Source: Chara braunii (taxonomy: Eukaryota; Streptophyta; Charophyceae; Charales; Characeae). Taken from it: a DNA stretch of 49,145 bases. Below the pieces are notes generated by a model. The model was not told the origin of the DNA. It saw only the letters and a program-made list of their open reading frames with translations, and did not search any database. Position numbers and translations under genes: made by a program. Positions within the stretch are counted from its first letter, which is position 1; the number at the start of each line of letters is the position of its first letter. Shown piece by piece: positions 1 to 10,514 of this stretch. The stretch covers positions 853,060 to 902,204 of the forward strand of contig BFEA01000083.1 of NCBI GenBank assembly GCA_003427395.1. The letters run 5' to 3'.

Positions 1-814
1 TACATAGTAGATGTTTCCATTTTGTTTGAATACTTGAAGAATAACATTTTTTTTTACTGAAACAAAGGTGGCCCACCACATCGTACATAAGTGTACAATG
101 TGGCACTCACGTTGATCCAGGCTTTGGTCCCCGGTCTCCGTGCAGCCAAAAGTGGCAGGCCGTATGAGGCGACTCGGGCAATGTGGTATGCACAAACGCC
201 CACCGGGTCAAGTACAGTAAGACACACAGACACATATCCATGCTTTCGGACAAATGGTGCACCGCAGTGGCCAAAAGCTTACAACGTGGCACCCACCCCA
301 ACATGGGCTCGGGCACAGTTCTCCTTTTAGCAGAAAGCCGCGTACCACATTGGGCAAAAGGGGGTTCAGACGGAAGCAGCAAAACTGGAAAAAAAAAGGG
401 GGAAAAAAAAGAAGCAAGCAGCTCATCGGCCCCTATACAAAGACGACGACTATCTTCAGACGCGGATGACCGTCGTTTAGATCATGATGACAAGGCCACT
501 CTACTGCTTACAACACCCCGTTCCCTGTCTAAGTTGTTTGCAAAGGGTTTAACTCCCCGAGCGAAAAAAATTGCGATGAAGAGACCCCCAGGGCGTCGGT
601 GCTCCATCGCAGGAGGAAGAACTCCGAACTTATGCTTTTGGGGCCAGACGGGCTGGCCCTATCGATAGTCTTGTGTCATCCGAGGAGGCATACGTCGTCA
701 CTGTAAGCACATATTCTGACTTAGATGCGTTCAGTCGTAATCCCACACACGGTAGCTTTGCACCGTGGATTGCATATATGGTGTGCATCCCTACTTTGAC
801 TTTCAGTTTGACTT
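1..814. other. Gene-less stretch at window start
   Basis: I see no gene here. Open frames overlap on both strands and are low in complexity (Lys/Ser-rich around 380-430 where an A/G-rich tract lies), start at non-ATG codons and match nothing I recognise. The stretch ends where homology to the second copy of a long repeat (15.4 kb) begins. Confidence 0.5.
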
Positions 815-970
815 TCATGATATGATCCAGACTAAGTAAAGAAATGTATGCGCAATAAGTTTTAGTTCTATTGTTTGACTGAAAGCAGATTGTGGGATTG
901 CATATGGGGGAAGGATGGGAGGAAGGCAGTATTGCATGACTTTGACTGGGTCAACTAAAGGCTGGGCAAG

Positions 971-1617
971 TCTCCATAAGTTTGGAGAGGCCCAATGCTA
1001 TGTTTATTCATGAATTGCCTGAAGGACCATACATGTTCCATAAGTTTGGGTAGTCTGGTCTCTCTGACTTGCGAGGGTTGACTTTGATTGACTTTTCAAG
1101 GACCAAGCATGTTTCATAAGCTTAGGTGGCTTGGTCGCTTTGTTTACTTTGGGTTTCTTTCAATTTCTTCCTGCTTTGGCTTTAAGAGAAAGAACCAGGC
1201 TGAGGACCAGACACGTTTCATAAGTTTGGGTGGTCTTGGTCCAATGCCACGTACATGTTGGAACCAAAAGGTTATCACTTGACTATACTTTATTACTATC
1301 CTGCTTATGATCAGGCCAGTCAGACAAGTTTGGGTGATGTGATTATAGTGTATCACCAACTGAAGAAAGTATTAATTAAGAGTAAACTTGTGGTACGAAG
1401 GGGCGGACTGAATCTTGAGCTAAAGATGATCGGTTCAGTTATATGCTGCCTCAAAAAATTAAGTGCAGACAATTATATAAATTTGGGATACTTAAACAAT
1501 TCAGGGCGACTAAGGTGGCCTAGTCATATGCCAAAAAAAGAAAAAAATTGTTGTGTCATGTGTTTGTATATACTCCATGGCTAAGTTAGACATGTTCCAT
1601 AAGTTTGGGTGATCTAG
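971..1617 (+). repeat. Dispersed motif array inside copy A
   Basis: A ~27-bp motif, close to CATGTTYCATAAGTTTGGGT followed by GGTCTGG, recurs at 971, 1032, 1108, 1212 and 1591, with more decayed copies near 1323 and 1480. Spacing is irregular (about 60-110 bases where dense). Copy C carries an array at the same place with a different consensus. Confidence 0.7.
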
Positions 1618-1911
1618 CATTATGCCCTATGTAAGCTGGGTATAAAGGAATAAATCATTTTAAAACTATGAACTATTGTTTGATAAGGTCTTTGAGGATG
1701 GTAAGAGTACTTACCTTTGTGGTTTGGCCTTGCATGTGACTGAGTGAGATTACTACTTGGTCTGAGTTTTAGTTTTACAGGTAGTTGTTTTAGATGCTCG
1801 CCACGTGTTAGAGCCATAGGAGTTAGTTTCAATTCCTGCATTTTATGAGCTAAGTTTTTTTTACTTAGGTCAATTTATGCATTTTCTTGGATCTTTTATT
1901 ATACTTGGTCT

Positions 1912-2460
1912 TGTATAAATTTTGGTAAGCTACTTTCTCTACGGGAAGCGCTGCAAAATTTCTACAAAACCAAGAAGTTAGTCAGATTTTGTCTTTTCAA
2001 AATTCAGTTTGTCTGAGTTTTATATATGACTTAGTAAAAATATGGAGAGTCTCCTTTTCTAAAGGGAGCGTTGCCCAATTTTTTGCTAATTTAAGGAGTT
2101 AGATAAAATTGTACCTTGAGAAATCAAACTAATTTTAAATTCTGAACTTGGCTTTGTATTAATTTTGGTAAGTTACTTTCTTTACGGGAAACGCTGTCGA
2201 GATTTCTGCAAATCTAAGGGGTTAGTCAAAATTTGTCTTTCTCAAAGTTCAACTTGTCAGATTTTTATATATGGCTTAGTAAAAATCTGGGAAATCTCAT
2301 TTTCTAAAGGGAGTGCTGCCCAAATTTCTGCTAATTTAGGGACTTAGACAAAATTTGACTTTGGAAGGTTGAAAATAATTTTTGTTTTCATATTTAGGCT
2401 GATATAAATTCCGAGAAGGCATTTTTCCTACGGGAAGCACTGCCAAAATTTTCTTAGATT
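1912..2460 (+). repeat. ~121-bp periodic repeat with higher-order ~243-bp unit
   Basis: The motif ACGGGAAGCGCTGCC recurs in diverged form at 1941, 2061, 2182, 2305 and 2430, a spacing of about 120-125 bases. Alternate units resemble each other more (those following TTTGGTAAGC/TTACTTTCT versus those following TATGG/CTGGGAAATCT), giving a ~243-bp higher-order unit. The same motif occurs in copy C (about 16503, 16748, 16822) and copy B (about 4716). Confidence 0.7.
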
Positions 2461-2733
2461 ATAAAAGATAGACTATACTTTGATAAGTGGCAATCCTGGC
2501 GATCCACTCTGTATGGGGGAGATTTTGCCTTAGGTCTACCTTCCTGTGCATACTTACTTAGACCTAGGCTTGGTTATTAGGAGAGTCTTGAATGAGAATG
2601 TGTCATGGAGACTTGTTCTCAATACACTGACGATTTAACTTGGACATTGACTTGTCATATGATACATGCTTTCTTTGGACATTCGATTCAGGATTGGACT
2701 AAGATTCAGCTTGATCCCACGAGGATCATCTTC

Positions 2734-2750
2734 TGTTATCACTGATAACA
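2734..2750. other. Conserved perfect hairpin
   Basis: TGTTATC and GATAACA form a 7-bp perfect stem. Copy C has the same hairpin at 17050-17067 with an altered loop, while flanking bases also match. Conservation of the stem with change in the loop suggests a selected structure, but with two copies this is weak. Confidence 0.5.
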
Positions 2751-4165
2751 GGTCGGTTGGTTGATCGCCGACTTGTCGGGTCACGATACAACTTTGCTTA
2801 CACCTGTACCTCAACTTGATTGCCTTAGCCCTAAGTTTTGATATGTTTCTTTGAGGGCTTTAACCAGACTTTTTTTAATGGTCATTATAAAGAACTTATG
2901 AGATTCATGAAAGGTTGAACTATGACTGGGGTTTGAGTGTGTGAGGCGTTTTGTGAGTTAAAGGGAACAGTAAAGTTGACCACATTGGTGTATGGTAATA
3001 TGGTTATTGTGTGTGCTTATGTTTTATGCAGGTTAGTACTTTGAGCTTGGCATGTGAGCCGTACCTTGGAGACAGTGAGAATGACAACCATGTGACGCAC
3101 GATCTGCATACCTGATGGGTTTATGTTTCCCCTTCTTTTATTTTATCTCGAGTTCTTATTTGTTGGGATGTTTATTTATTTATTGAGTGACTTTGCTTGT
3201 TAATTTTGATAGTTGGACGTTCTAGTTTGTGGCAGTCGTCAAAGTCAAACCCCTTGACTTCTCTCCAGACCCTGGATGATGGAGCTGGTCTTCGGGGCAA
3301 TAAGAGATAATTGCCACCACAGGTATGAACTTGTGTACCACCCACTCTCTGCAGGGTGCAGAAGAGGGTGTGGTTTCCAACCGCACTTAGTGGTTGTCCA
3401 ACGTCGAGACATCAATCCCTCCAGGCGCGTGTCAACCGACACTTGAGTGTCGAATGCGACCCTCGAGAGTAACGAGGACCGCATGAATATGGGTACTACA
3501 TAGTACGCCATCATCACGACTGCTTGCGTATACTTGCATTGCGAGTCGATATAAGTTAGCCCTGCGTCCGAGTGTTTTTTTATACTAAGTCTCGTGCACG
3601 ATGCCTATCCGATTTCCGCATCGGAGAGTTATGGGATGGCTACTAAGGGACTAGGAGTGTTGTCGCGTTGCTTGTCCCGTGTTGCTCTGTATATGTGTGT
3701 GTGCGTGCGTGTTTCAATTTTTAAGTTCTTAGAGTGGTGTATGCGTAGTGCGTGGGATGCGTCCTAGTCGACCGACGACGGGTCGAGCTTGGGACTTCAG
3801 CCTCCCACGACGTCGATTGGCATGCGGGTCCGATAGAGGCGTAAAACCACGCGTACCCCCTATGGTACAGCGAACGAGAAACGCCATCGACTGGTCCACC
3901 TTTGCGATTGCAGTTGATTAACTTTCGTACTGTGGACTGGTAGCTCGACGGGGATATGTCCACCGAAGGGAGGTGACAACTCCCGTAAGGTGGAGGTAAG
4001 TCGTGCCTCGCGTAGGCCCTATCCTGTCGTAGGGGCTCGCCAGAGGTATGGCTGACGGACTCGGCCGGAGCGGCTTGCGAAAGCTCCATGTATATGTGCG
4101 ACGTTGATCAAAACCAACTCCTGCGTGACGCAATCAGGAGGGTCCCGCGCTGCTTTGTGCAGTGC

Positions 4166-4527
4166 CGGACCAATGTGCTCGACAGCACCTCTGGCCCTGC
4201 CACCCCTGCACCCGCGGCCCCGCCACCTCTGAACCGTTGCACCCCTGCACCCCTGCCCCCACACCTGTGCATCCCCGCCCCGGACCAACCCCGACCCGGC
4301 CATCCCTCCGCCCGCACCAGTGGTGGGTGTGGCCCCGGTGGGGGGTGCGGGGCGCAAATTTTTTTTTTTTTTTTTTTTTTTTTTGTCAGACTCTTACTGC
4401 ACACCCACCAATATATATATATATATTTTTTTTTTATTTTTATTTTTTTGGCCCCTCCTAGACCGGGATCAAGGGACTATCGCACCAGACCCCCAAGGTC
4501 GAGGCTATGACAACCCTGGTGAGCACG
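4166..4527. repeat. Low-complexity block: C-rich, poly-T, AT repeat
   Basis: Contains a C/G-rich stretch (about 4190-4355) with repeated CACCCCTGCACCC words, a ~26-base T run (about 4360-4384), an AT run (about 4411-4426) and another T-rich tract. It separates repeat copy A from fragment B. Open frames through it are compositional artefacts. The GC-rich part resembles the GC-rich tail at 49061-49145 in style. Confidence 0.6.
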
Positions 4528-5010
4528 ACTTAGTCTGAGTGTTAGCTTTGATAGGTACTTGCTTTAGATGCTTGCCACGTGCTGGAGCTATAAGAGTTAG
4601 TTCAATTTCCACTTTTTTTTAGTTTATTTCACTTAGTTCAATTCTTGCCTTTTCTGGGATAAGTTTATTCTTCTCACACTTGATCTTGCATAAATTTTGA
4701 AAAGCTACTTTTGCTAAGGGAAGTGTTACCTAGGTTTCTGCAAATCCAAGGAGTTAGTCAAATTTTACCTTTTCATATTTCAACTTTTGTCTGGTTTGAT
4801 ATCCGACGTAGTAAAATTTCACCTTTCCATATTTCAACTTTTGTCTGGTTTGATATCCGACGTAGTAAAAATATGGGACACCTACTTTCCTAGAGGCGGT
4901 GCTGCCCAAATGTTTACTAAATCAGGAAGTTAATATATATATATATATATTAATTTGACTTTGTGAAGTTGGAATTATTTTCAAGTTTTATATTTAGCCT
5001 TTTATTTGAT
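4528..5010 (+). repeat. Long repeat fragment, copy B
   Basis: Colinear with 16305-16740 of copy C and with about 1750-2130 of copy A (shared blocks include AGCTTTGATAGGTA, CACGTGCTGG and GGGATAAGTTTATTCTTCT). It is a third, partial copy of the long repeat, ending where an AT microsatellite (about 4933-4950) and unrelated sequence take over. Confidence 0.65.
4760..4867 (+). repeat. 54-bp tandem duplication
   Basis: Two adjacent 54-bp units, 4760-4813 and 4814-4867, differ at only a few positions and end in the same word, GATATCCGACGTAGTA. The duplication is inside repeat copy B and absent from copies A and C, so it arose after that copy separated. Confidence 0.85.
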
Positions 5011-5689
5011 GATACACTTACGTACTGTGGCTCATATGATAGTAACTTTAGTGAGCACCTTGCTATCTTTAGTACTTTAAGGTGATTAAGCGATACTCTG
5101 CATATCGGATGCGGCTTAGGATGAGTGAGGAAACATCAACATTGTTGGGTGGGTCCATTACTGAAGTAAGCGCGATTAATAACTGTCAAAGCTACAAGGC
5201 TAGTGGAGTTATCACGCGAGTGTGTATACTTTGGGAGGTAATTGATTTAAGACGAGACGTTTTCCCCTAGTCAATAAAACCTCGTTTTAGGTGAGGTTTT
5301 CGGTAGGCGAGTGATATGGATAAGGGCGCGACTAATGAGCACGAAGTGAGGGGTTTAATATTAAAGGTTGTTTCTTGAGCTGAGACTGGGTTGGGATAAG
5401 ATAGGTAATGCGATGAGTACTGTGTCTAGACTCTTTGGGGGTGGTAATCGCTGATAAGTTGAGTCACTTGTGAATTGTCTAGTCGTAAATACCAAGAAAC
5501 TTGTGAAGTAGTGATTATTGGACTAGTGGTATGCCAATCCGAATTAAAGTCTATGTTTTAACTTTTAAGTATATGTGATATATATATATATATATATATA
5601 TATTTTTAGTTTATTTTATTTACCTCTATATGTATGTTTTTTTATTATATTGTGTTTGATGTTTAATTGATGGCGTATGTATACAATGT
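5011..5689. other. Gene-less stretch with AT microsatellite
   Basis: No gene recognised. A short open frame at 5082-5270 has no recognisable content. An AT dinucleotide run lies at about 5577-5602. Confidence 0.5.
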
Positions 5690-5930
5690 CTTCCAAGAGG
5701 ACATAGACTCTTTATGAAACCCACATCTGGCGTGGGACTAGAGGTGGATGGGGTGATTTGTCTCTGTGGAAGGTGGTTCTTCCTAAAGGAACTAAGTCGG
5801 CGTATATAATCTGTCATCAGTGGAATTGTTACTCCCTCGTTGATACTTGAGGAAGCAGTTATCAATCTCAAGAATGATAGTGAAACTCACACCGAAACCA
5901 TGCTTCTGGTCCATTAGTGGGGTGTTGTTA
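5690..5930 (+). pseudogene. Decayed 3' end of a Ty3/gypsy-like pol
   Basis: Read in plus frames, this stretch ends with residues resembling N-D-x-E/T-H-T-E followed by L-V-H. It aligns with the stretch at about 45690-45730, downstream of the degenerate gypsy element at 37-45 kb (NDNEVHTE then FLVHSG). DNA similarity continues through GGTCCATAGTGG-like and TGTTGT words on both sides. I infer a remnant of the last codons of pol and the start of the following LTR. No long intact frame remains, and the alignment was made by eye. Confidence 0.4.
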
Positions 5931-6861
5931 TTTTTTGTATGATAAAAAAGTAATTACATTATTTGTTAAGAGAGGAGAAATTGACTTGTTAACTTTCCAA
6001 AACTTTGATGACCACGTGAGACAGCCACTGCTTGGCAAGAGCGGTTATGCAGTAGCGTCCTAGGCTCGTCTCGTGTTAAGCAGGGCCACCATATTTGTAA
6101 GGGTGTGAATTCGTTATTTGTTGCCTTGTCCATCTGCCTATCATAGGTTCGGTGAGGTGCAAGCATTAGAATCAGAGAGGGTTGCGGTGAGGGTTGATCT
6201 TTAGAGCGAGGCTTGGGAGTCAAGATGTTATCTCATAACGATTACACTGCCCCTCTGAATTATACGCTTCATTTGAGAATTGAAGGAGTAACAATTGTAT
6301 CATGTAATTTACTTATTATTAGCCTCATTTTTGTCTGATAGTATCTATAATATGTTTTTTAGAGTTATTTTGTTGCATGACTGGCAGTTGAGTTGGTTTC
6401 ATGTTGTTATTTCTAAGTCATACTATGCTCTTCGGCGACAACCCTAGCAAACATATTGTTCTTCTCATGCTATGAATTAATATTGCTAGTAGATATTATC
6501 TATCGTGAGATGTATTGCATCTTGGCTTCATGTTTGAAGTATCTGCCTATGTGACATATATGTGTTGTATCCTTCCTTGATAATAGAAGTGATAGTTGGT
6601 TGCCTGAGTTATGATTTAAGGGTTTTATCAGTGAGTACCTGTAAATTATTTTTCAGTGGATATTTGTTTAAGGACTCTCTTCGGTATCGTCGTTATCCTG
6701 GATAGATTCTCATGCGCACTCACATGATGAGTGTTGAAGTATCCTCAGTAGAATATATTCTATAATATTTATGGACTTTGTTACGTAACTTCCTTTGAGT
6801 CTCAACCCTAAAACCGCTCGTTTTGTTTTTAATAGGTGATGAAGCCGAGGAATCTCGAGAT
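5931..6861. other. Probable LTR/leader remnant between pol end and gag
   Basis: No gene seen. Its position between a pol-end remnant (5690-5930) and a gag remnant (6862-7740) fits an LTR plus leader of the same retroelement family, but I found neither paired LTR ends nor a primer-binding site. Confidence 0.3.
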
Positions 6862-7740
6862 GAACAACACATGAGAGATGTTTGGGGTCGAAAAACTCGT
6901 TTATCTGCCGGACCTGCAAGATTGGGAGGAAGATAACCTACCCAAGGTTGAGATCAACTTCTTCATGGGATATCATTTCAGACTTCCTTGATAAGTTTCG
7001 GCAGATAACGTCCCACTGCGAATGGAATGAGGAGCAGACGCTAAAAAATATTATAAAGTATATTCATACAAACTTGAAAGAGGAAGTCAGTGTGTTGGTT
7101 AGAAGAGCGAGGTCATCATGAAGGAAGTTTCATAATGATATGTTATATATATACCGACAAGGTAAAGAAACAATTACCAAAGACGATATTGAGAAGATAA
7201 ATTTGTACAATTATGTGGTAGTAGGGCACTTCCTGGCAAAGTATGAACGTGCTCCCCGCAAAGTCTAGGTGTTGTCTGAATATGACAAGTGCTTCGTTTT
7301 TCTTATGAACTTTTCGGATGTAGAGCAGCGATATTTGATTCACGAGACAGAAAGAAGACTCATACTGAACAAAATACGAGAGAATTTTGTAGAAGGCGAT
7401 TTTGATCAGCACATCCGTTATACTCTACGGCAAGCAAGGAGAAGAAAGGAGTTGCAAAATTATAAGAAGAATGAGCTTGGCAAAAAAACAAATGAATTTA
7501 GAGCATGCACCTCTAAGGGTATAAGAGGTGGACTTCAGAAGGACACTAAGATGATGAAGCGAAATTTTAAGTGGGGTAAAGGGAAGAGAGAAAAATCATG
7601 TATTGAGAGAAAAAAAGTGCAGGTTAGGATGAGGAATGTCGCCACTCATGCTTGTGAAAGGATGATTGATGTCTCAAGCAAAGAGGAAAAGAAAAGAAAA
7701 GAAGCCAGAAAGAAGTTTGTATAGCTCTACCTCCCGCTGC
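6862..7740 (+). pseudogene. Broken gag-like gene of a Ty3/gypsy element
   Basis: Plus-strand frames here align with the gag of the element at 37-39 kb. The shared landmarks, in order, are a LPKVEINFF block (about 6938), a D-K-F-R-Q block ending in HCEWNEE (about 6990-7035), a block ending FLAKYERAPRKV (about 7225-7265), an MNFSD block (about 7300), and NKIRENFVEGDFDQ (about 7368-7410). The matching blocks in the other element are FPKVDVLLF, DKFEQLGIYCE, FLTKFERVARLV, LDNFSKAD and TKIRKNLLTGNFDQ. Frame changes near 6960 and 7120 and an in-frame stop near 7266 disrupt the gene. A Lys-rich tail (about 7420-7720) follows. Gag packages the element's RNA; this copy cannot make a full protein. No matching protease or RT follows, so it is a fragment. 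Confidence 0.6.
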
Positions 7741-8014
7741 ATATGATAAAAAAAGGGAGTGTGATGACAAGGATGCATCGTCAACTGCAAGTTGGGCAGG
7801 GCAAAATAATAGCAGGCGGCGGAAGCAGTGCAACAAAAAAATTCCCATGAGAAATGAAAGTTGAAAAAACATTCCATAAAAAAAAAACCTTCATATTTAT
7901 AAATTATCATTCCAATGTTCGTTCAATTCTAAAATTTACAGTTTTATAACTTTTATTTGATAAATTTTCGTATAAATATGAGTTTTCCCTTCCAACTACA
8001 TCTATTTGTTCAAG
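7741..8014. other. AT-rich gene-less stretch
   Basis: No gene seen. Composition becomes strongly AT-rich from about 7850 onward. Confidence 0.4.
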
Positions 8015-8185
8015 ATGGAATGGAAGTCCGGATGAGTAAATGAAATATTTTAATTAAAATTTCATTCTATTACAACAAATATTTTCTAATTTAGATTGGA
8101 TTAACCTCTTTATGACTGAAAATCCTTACTTAGTATGACAATCCAATTAAAATATTTCATGAACTCATCCATACTTTCATTCCAT
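8015..8185. mobile_element. Foldback/MITE-like inverted repeat
   Basis: Two 41-base arms, 8015-8055 and 8145-8185, are reverse complements with a handful of mismatches. They share ATGGAATGGAAGTCCGGATG versus ATGGAATGAAAGTATGGATG, and TGAAATATTTTAATT is identical. The 89-base AT-rich centre shows weaker self-complementarity. This looks like a small non-coding foldback transposon. No clear target-site duplication was found. Confidence 0.55.
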
Positions 8186-9239
8186 TTCTAGCATGCAGTT
8201 TAAATAAGAACGGATACCCCATTATTAGAAGGAAAGTTTTCAAGTAAGACAATTTTTTTTTAAATTGGAATGATATTTTTTAAGATTGAATGAGAATTTG
8301 AAATTTAGAATGTAATTTTACTATAGAGCGATTATTTAATTCTGGGAAGTTTTTCTGTTGTGGTCGAAGATTGTATGTGGCTGTTATGGAAAAGTCGGGC
8401 ATACCCCTCGCACATGTAATAGGACAAAAAAATAGAGTTGCAGGGTAAAACCGTTTTGTTTTAGATAAAGGTTAAGTTTTTCCTAAGTAGTTATCGCCGC
8501 CTCGTTTAGCTCATATTTAGCAAGAGAAACTTGAAATAATGTTGGTTGCCGGACTGATAGGTGATTGTCTATTTTCCGTTGCCTTTAAGTTGATTCTATG
8601 AGCGTTATTTGATATATAGAGACCACTCTGTATATAACTCTGATTTCGGGTAAGAGACATTACTTTTTTGGGGTTGAACATATGTTCTAGGTCTAACTAT
8701 CCACTTTCTGAGCTGTGTTTTAAATTTGGTCAGGAATAAGTGAAAATCTTCTGTGGTTCGGTCGTCCGAACGTTGATGCTCAACACCTCCACGATAACAT
8801 TTGGGGATCGTTTTGTGTATATTACTCAATTATGACCTGTAAGGTATGCTATACAAGGTCATTTGTTGTTAATTGAGACTTGGATTTGTGGTGGTTTAAG
8901 ACTTGTGAGGATTTGAAACTAGAGATAATCTAAATCTCTTTTGTAAATCATTCTAGCATGGGTTTTTTATTTTCTCAGGTTTCAGAACTGTGCGCGTTTT
9001 GGTTGTCATTAGCATTCCCACCATCATAGCTTCATGAGTTTTTCTGTGTTTTATTTTAATTGACATACGAGAACGAAGAAACTTGACAGTGTGAAAGAAA
9101 ATGGTGACAAGTCGTGAATAAAGTGTAATCGAACCAAAAGAAGGTTTGACTAAGTGAAGAAAACGTGATTATTAGAGAGAGATTTTTTGAGATACTCAAG
9201 GAGTCTAAAAAATTTTTTGAGTTATAAATGAATTAGAGT
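8186..9239. other. AT-rich gene-less stretch
   Basis: No supported gene. Short open frames on either strand (for example near 8605-8829) show no recognisable motif. Confidence 0.4.
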
Positions 9240-9269
9240 TTATGCCCGATGATGGTCTAAGTGGTTAAT

Positions 9270-9870
9270 GGTATCATTTGGACTCATCTTCAAGTGAAAT
9301 ATGTTTTAAAGGCTATATGGATGATCCATCCTTAAGTGGGAAGATGACTGAGAGACTTTATGGTTGACTTTCCTTAAAGTGAAAGAGGTTTTAATGAATT
9401 TTATGGATAGCTCACCCTTGAGTGAGAGGATGACTTAAAAAAACTATATGGAGTAAAAGTTTTGTCCCCGACCAAAATTGGCAACTCTACTGTTTTGGTT
9501 TTCAATTGTTGGTGGGGGCGTCATCTGCGGTAAGGAAACCCGCGAGATTAAGGAACCCCTCATGATTGTTTTTTTTTGTTGTGAGTCACAAGTGGTTTTG
9601 TGTGGGGCAGGAGGTAAGGAAACAACTGTCAGGATGAACATTCCCACTTGCTTAGTCACGCAATAGTCGGTGAATGCGTCATATGTGGCAGGGAAACTTG
9701 CCGGGTTCTGAGACCATTCACTTAACTTGTTATAGGCTACAAGTGGTTTACTCTGCGATTCTGCGGCAATGATTTCCATGATCGAGAGGACTGAGTTTTG
9801 ACTAATAGCTGGTGGGAGTGCCATTTGCGACAGGATGGTCCACCTGATTTTGGGACCCTCAGATCGGCTT
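9270..9870 (+). repeat. Two sets of diverged short tandem repeats
   Basis: From about 9320 to 9440 a unit around ATGGATGATCCATCCTTAAG, AAGTGAGAGGATGACT recurs in altered form two to three times. From about 9508 a second unit recurs three times (near 9508, 9670 and 9808). It begins TGGGGGCGTCATCTGCGG / TGAATGCGTCATATGTGG / TGGGAGTGCCATTTGCGA, runs on through A/GGGAAAC or AGGATGG, and ends near GGGACCC-like words. Divergence is high, and these could be the remains of a tandem array. Confidence 0.4.
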
Positions 9871-10463
9871 TAGTTTTGGTTGAAAGTGGCATTGTCAACA
9901 AGTGTGGAATTTGATAAGTAAAAACGTTGGGTTTTTAATTGGAAGCAAAACTATGAGAGCTTGCTCATTGAACAAAGTTTATGGATGAAACTGACAAAGT
10001 GTGTGACGAAAGTGAAAAACCTTACTTGTAAAAGTGGGATTCTTGGGCAAAGAGGGTAAATTTTATTTATTTTGGAGACTTAGTGAATATCCCAACCCAT
10101 CTGTCTGTGGCTTCTGCGTGACAGTAATGAATGTGAGGTTAGGCTTAAAGGGGCCCAACCCATAAGATACATCCATGACATGCATAACAAGCTCAATCAG
10201 CCTAACCCCTACTAGTCAAAAAGTTTGGAAAAAGGGGTGTATAAATGAGTTGAGTTTGAGTGGTCGTCATATGAAAGAAAAAAGACTAAATAAAGATTGT
10301 GGTGTGGAATTCTAACCCACCACTGAATTTGAGTTTTGACCTAGGTAGCATGGCATGTTCAACTCGATTAGTTGCCCGGACTATCCAGCCGGAACATCCG
10401 AGGACGAAAAGGTTAACCGAAATTTTTGGATAAATTATGGGTAATAAAAATTTAAAAATTAAA
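9871..10463. other. Gene-less stretch
   Basis: No gene or clear repeat recognised before the AT microsatellite at about 10464-10483. Confidence 0.4.
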
Positions 10464-10475
10464 TTATATATATAT

Positions 10476-10514
10476 ATATATATCGTCACAAACAGAACTG
10501 CCCGGTAAACCGTA
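10476..10514. repeat. Short dispersed repeat next to the ribozyme
   Basis: AT repeat followed by TCGTCACAAACAGAACTG and then CCCGGTAAACCGTA. The same order with two or three changes occurs at 23761-23797, also directly after an AT run. It lies 38 bases from the hammerhead and may be the 3' end (minus-strand sense) of the element carrying the ribozyme. Confidence 0.65.

Larger units (their letters stand above)
815..4165 (+). repeat. Long LTR/leader-like repeat, copy A
   Basis: About 3.3 kb of non-coding sequence that is colinear with copy C (15410-18440). Matching landmarks include the GGTCAAC block near 950/15540, the CACCACGTG/GCCACGTG block near 1800/16355, the GATAACAGGTCGGTTG block near 2745/17062, the GTGAGAATGACAACCATGTG block near 3075/17425 and the CGTCAAAGTCAAACCCC block near 3237/17597. 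The last 450 bases also resemble 37080-37570, which lies just upstream of a gag gene. This suggests the 3' part is the LTR/leader of a retroelement. Boundaries are approximate and no LTR termini or target-site duplication were found. Confidence 0.6.

Noticed and set aside
183-668. 161-codon frame
   Set aside because: Starts at GTG, crosses an A/G-rich tract, overlaps open frames on the other strand and has no recognisable motif.
4088-4538. Pro- and Phe-rich frames
   Set aside because: Products of the C-rich block and the T run, with no conservation.
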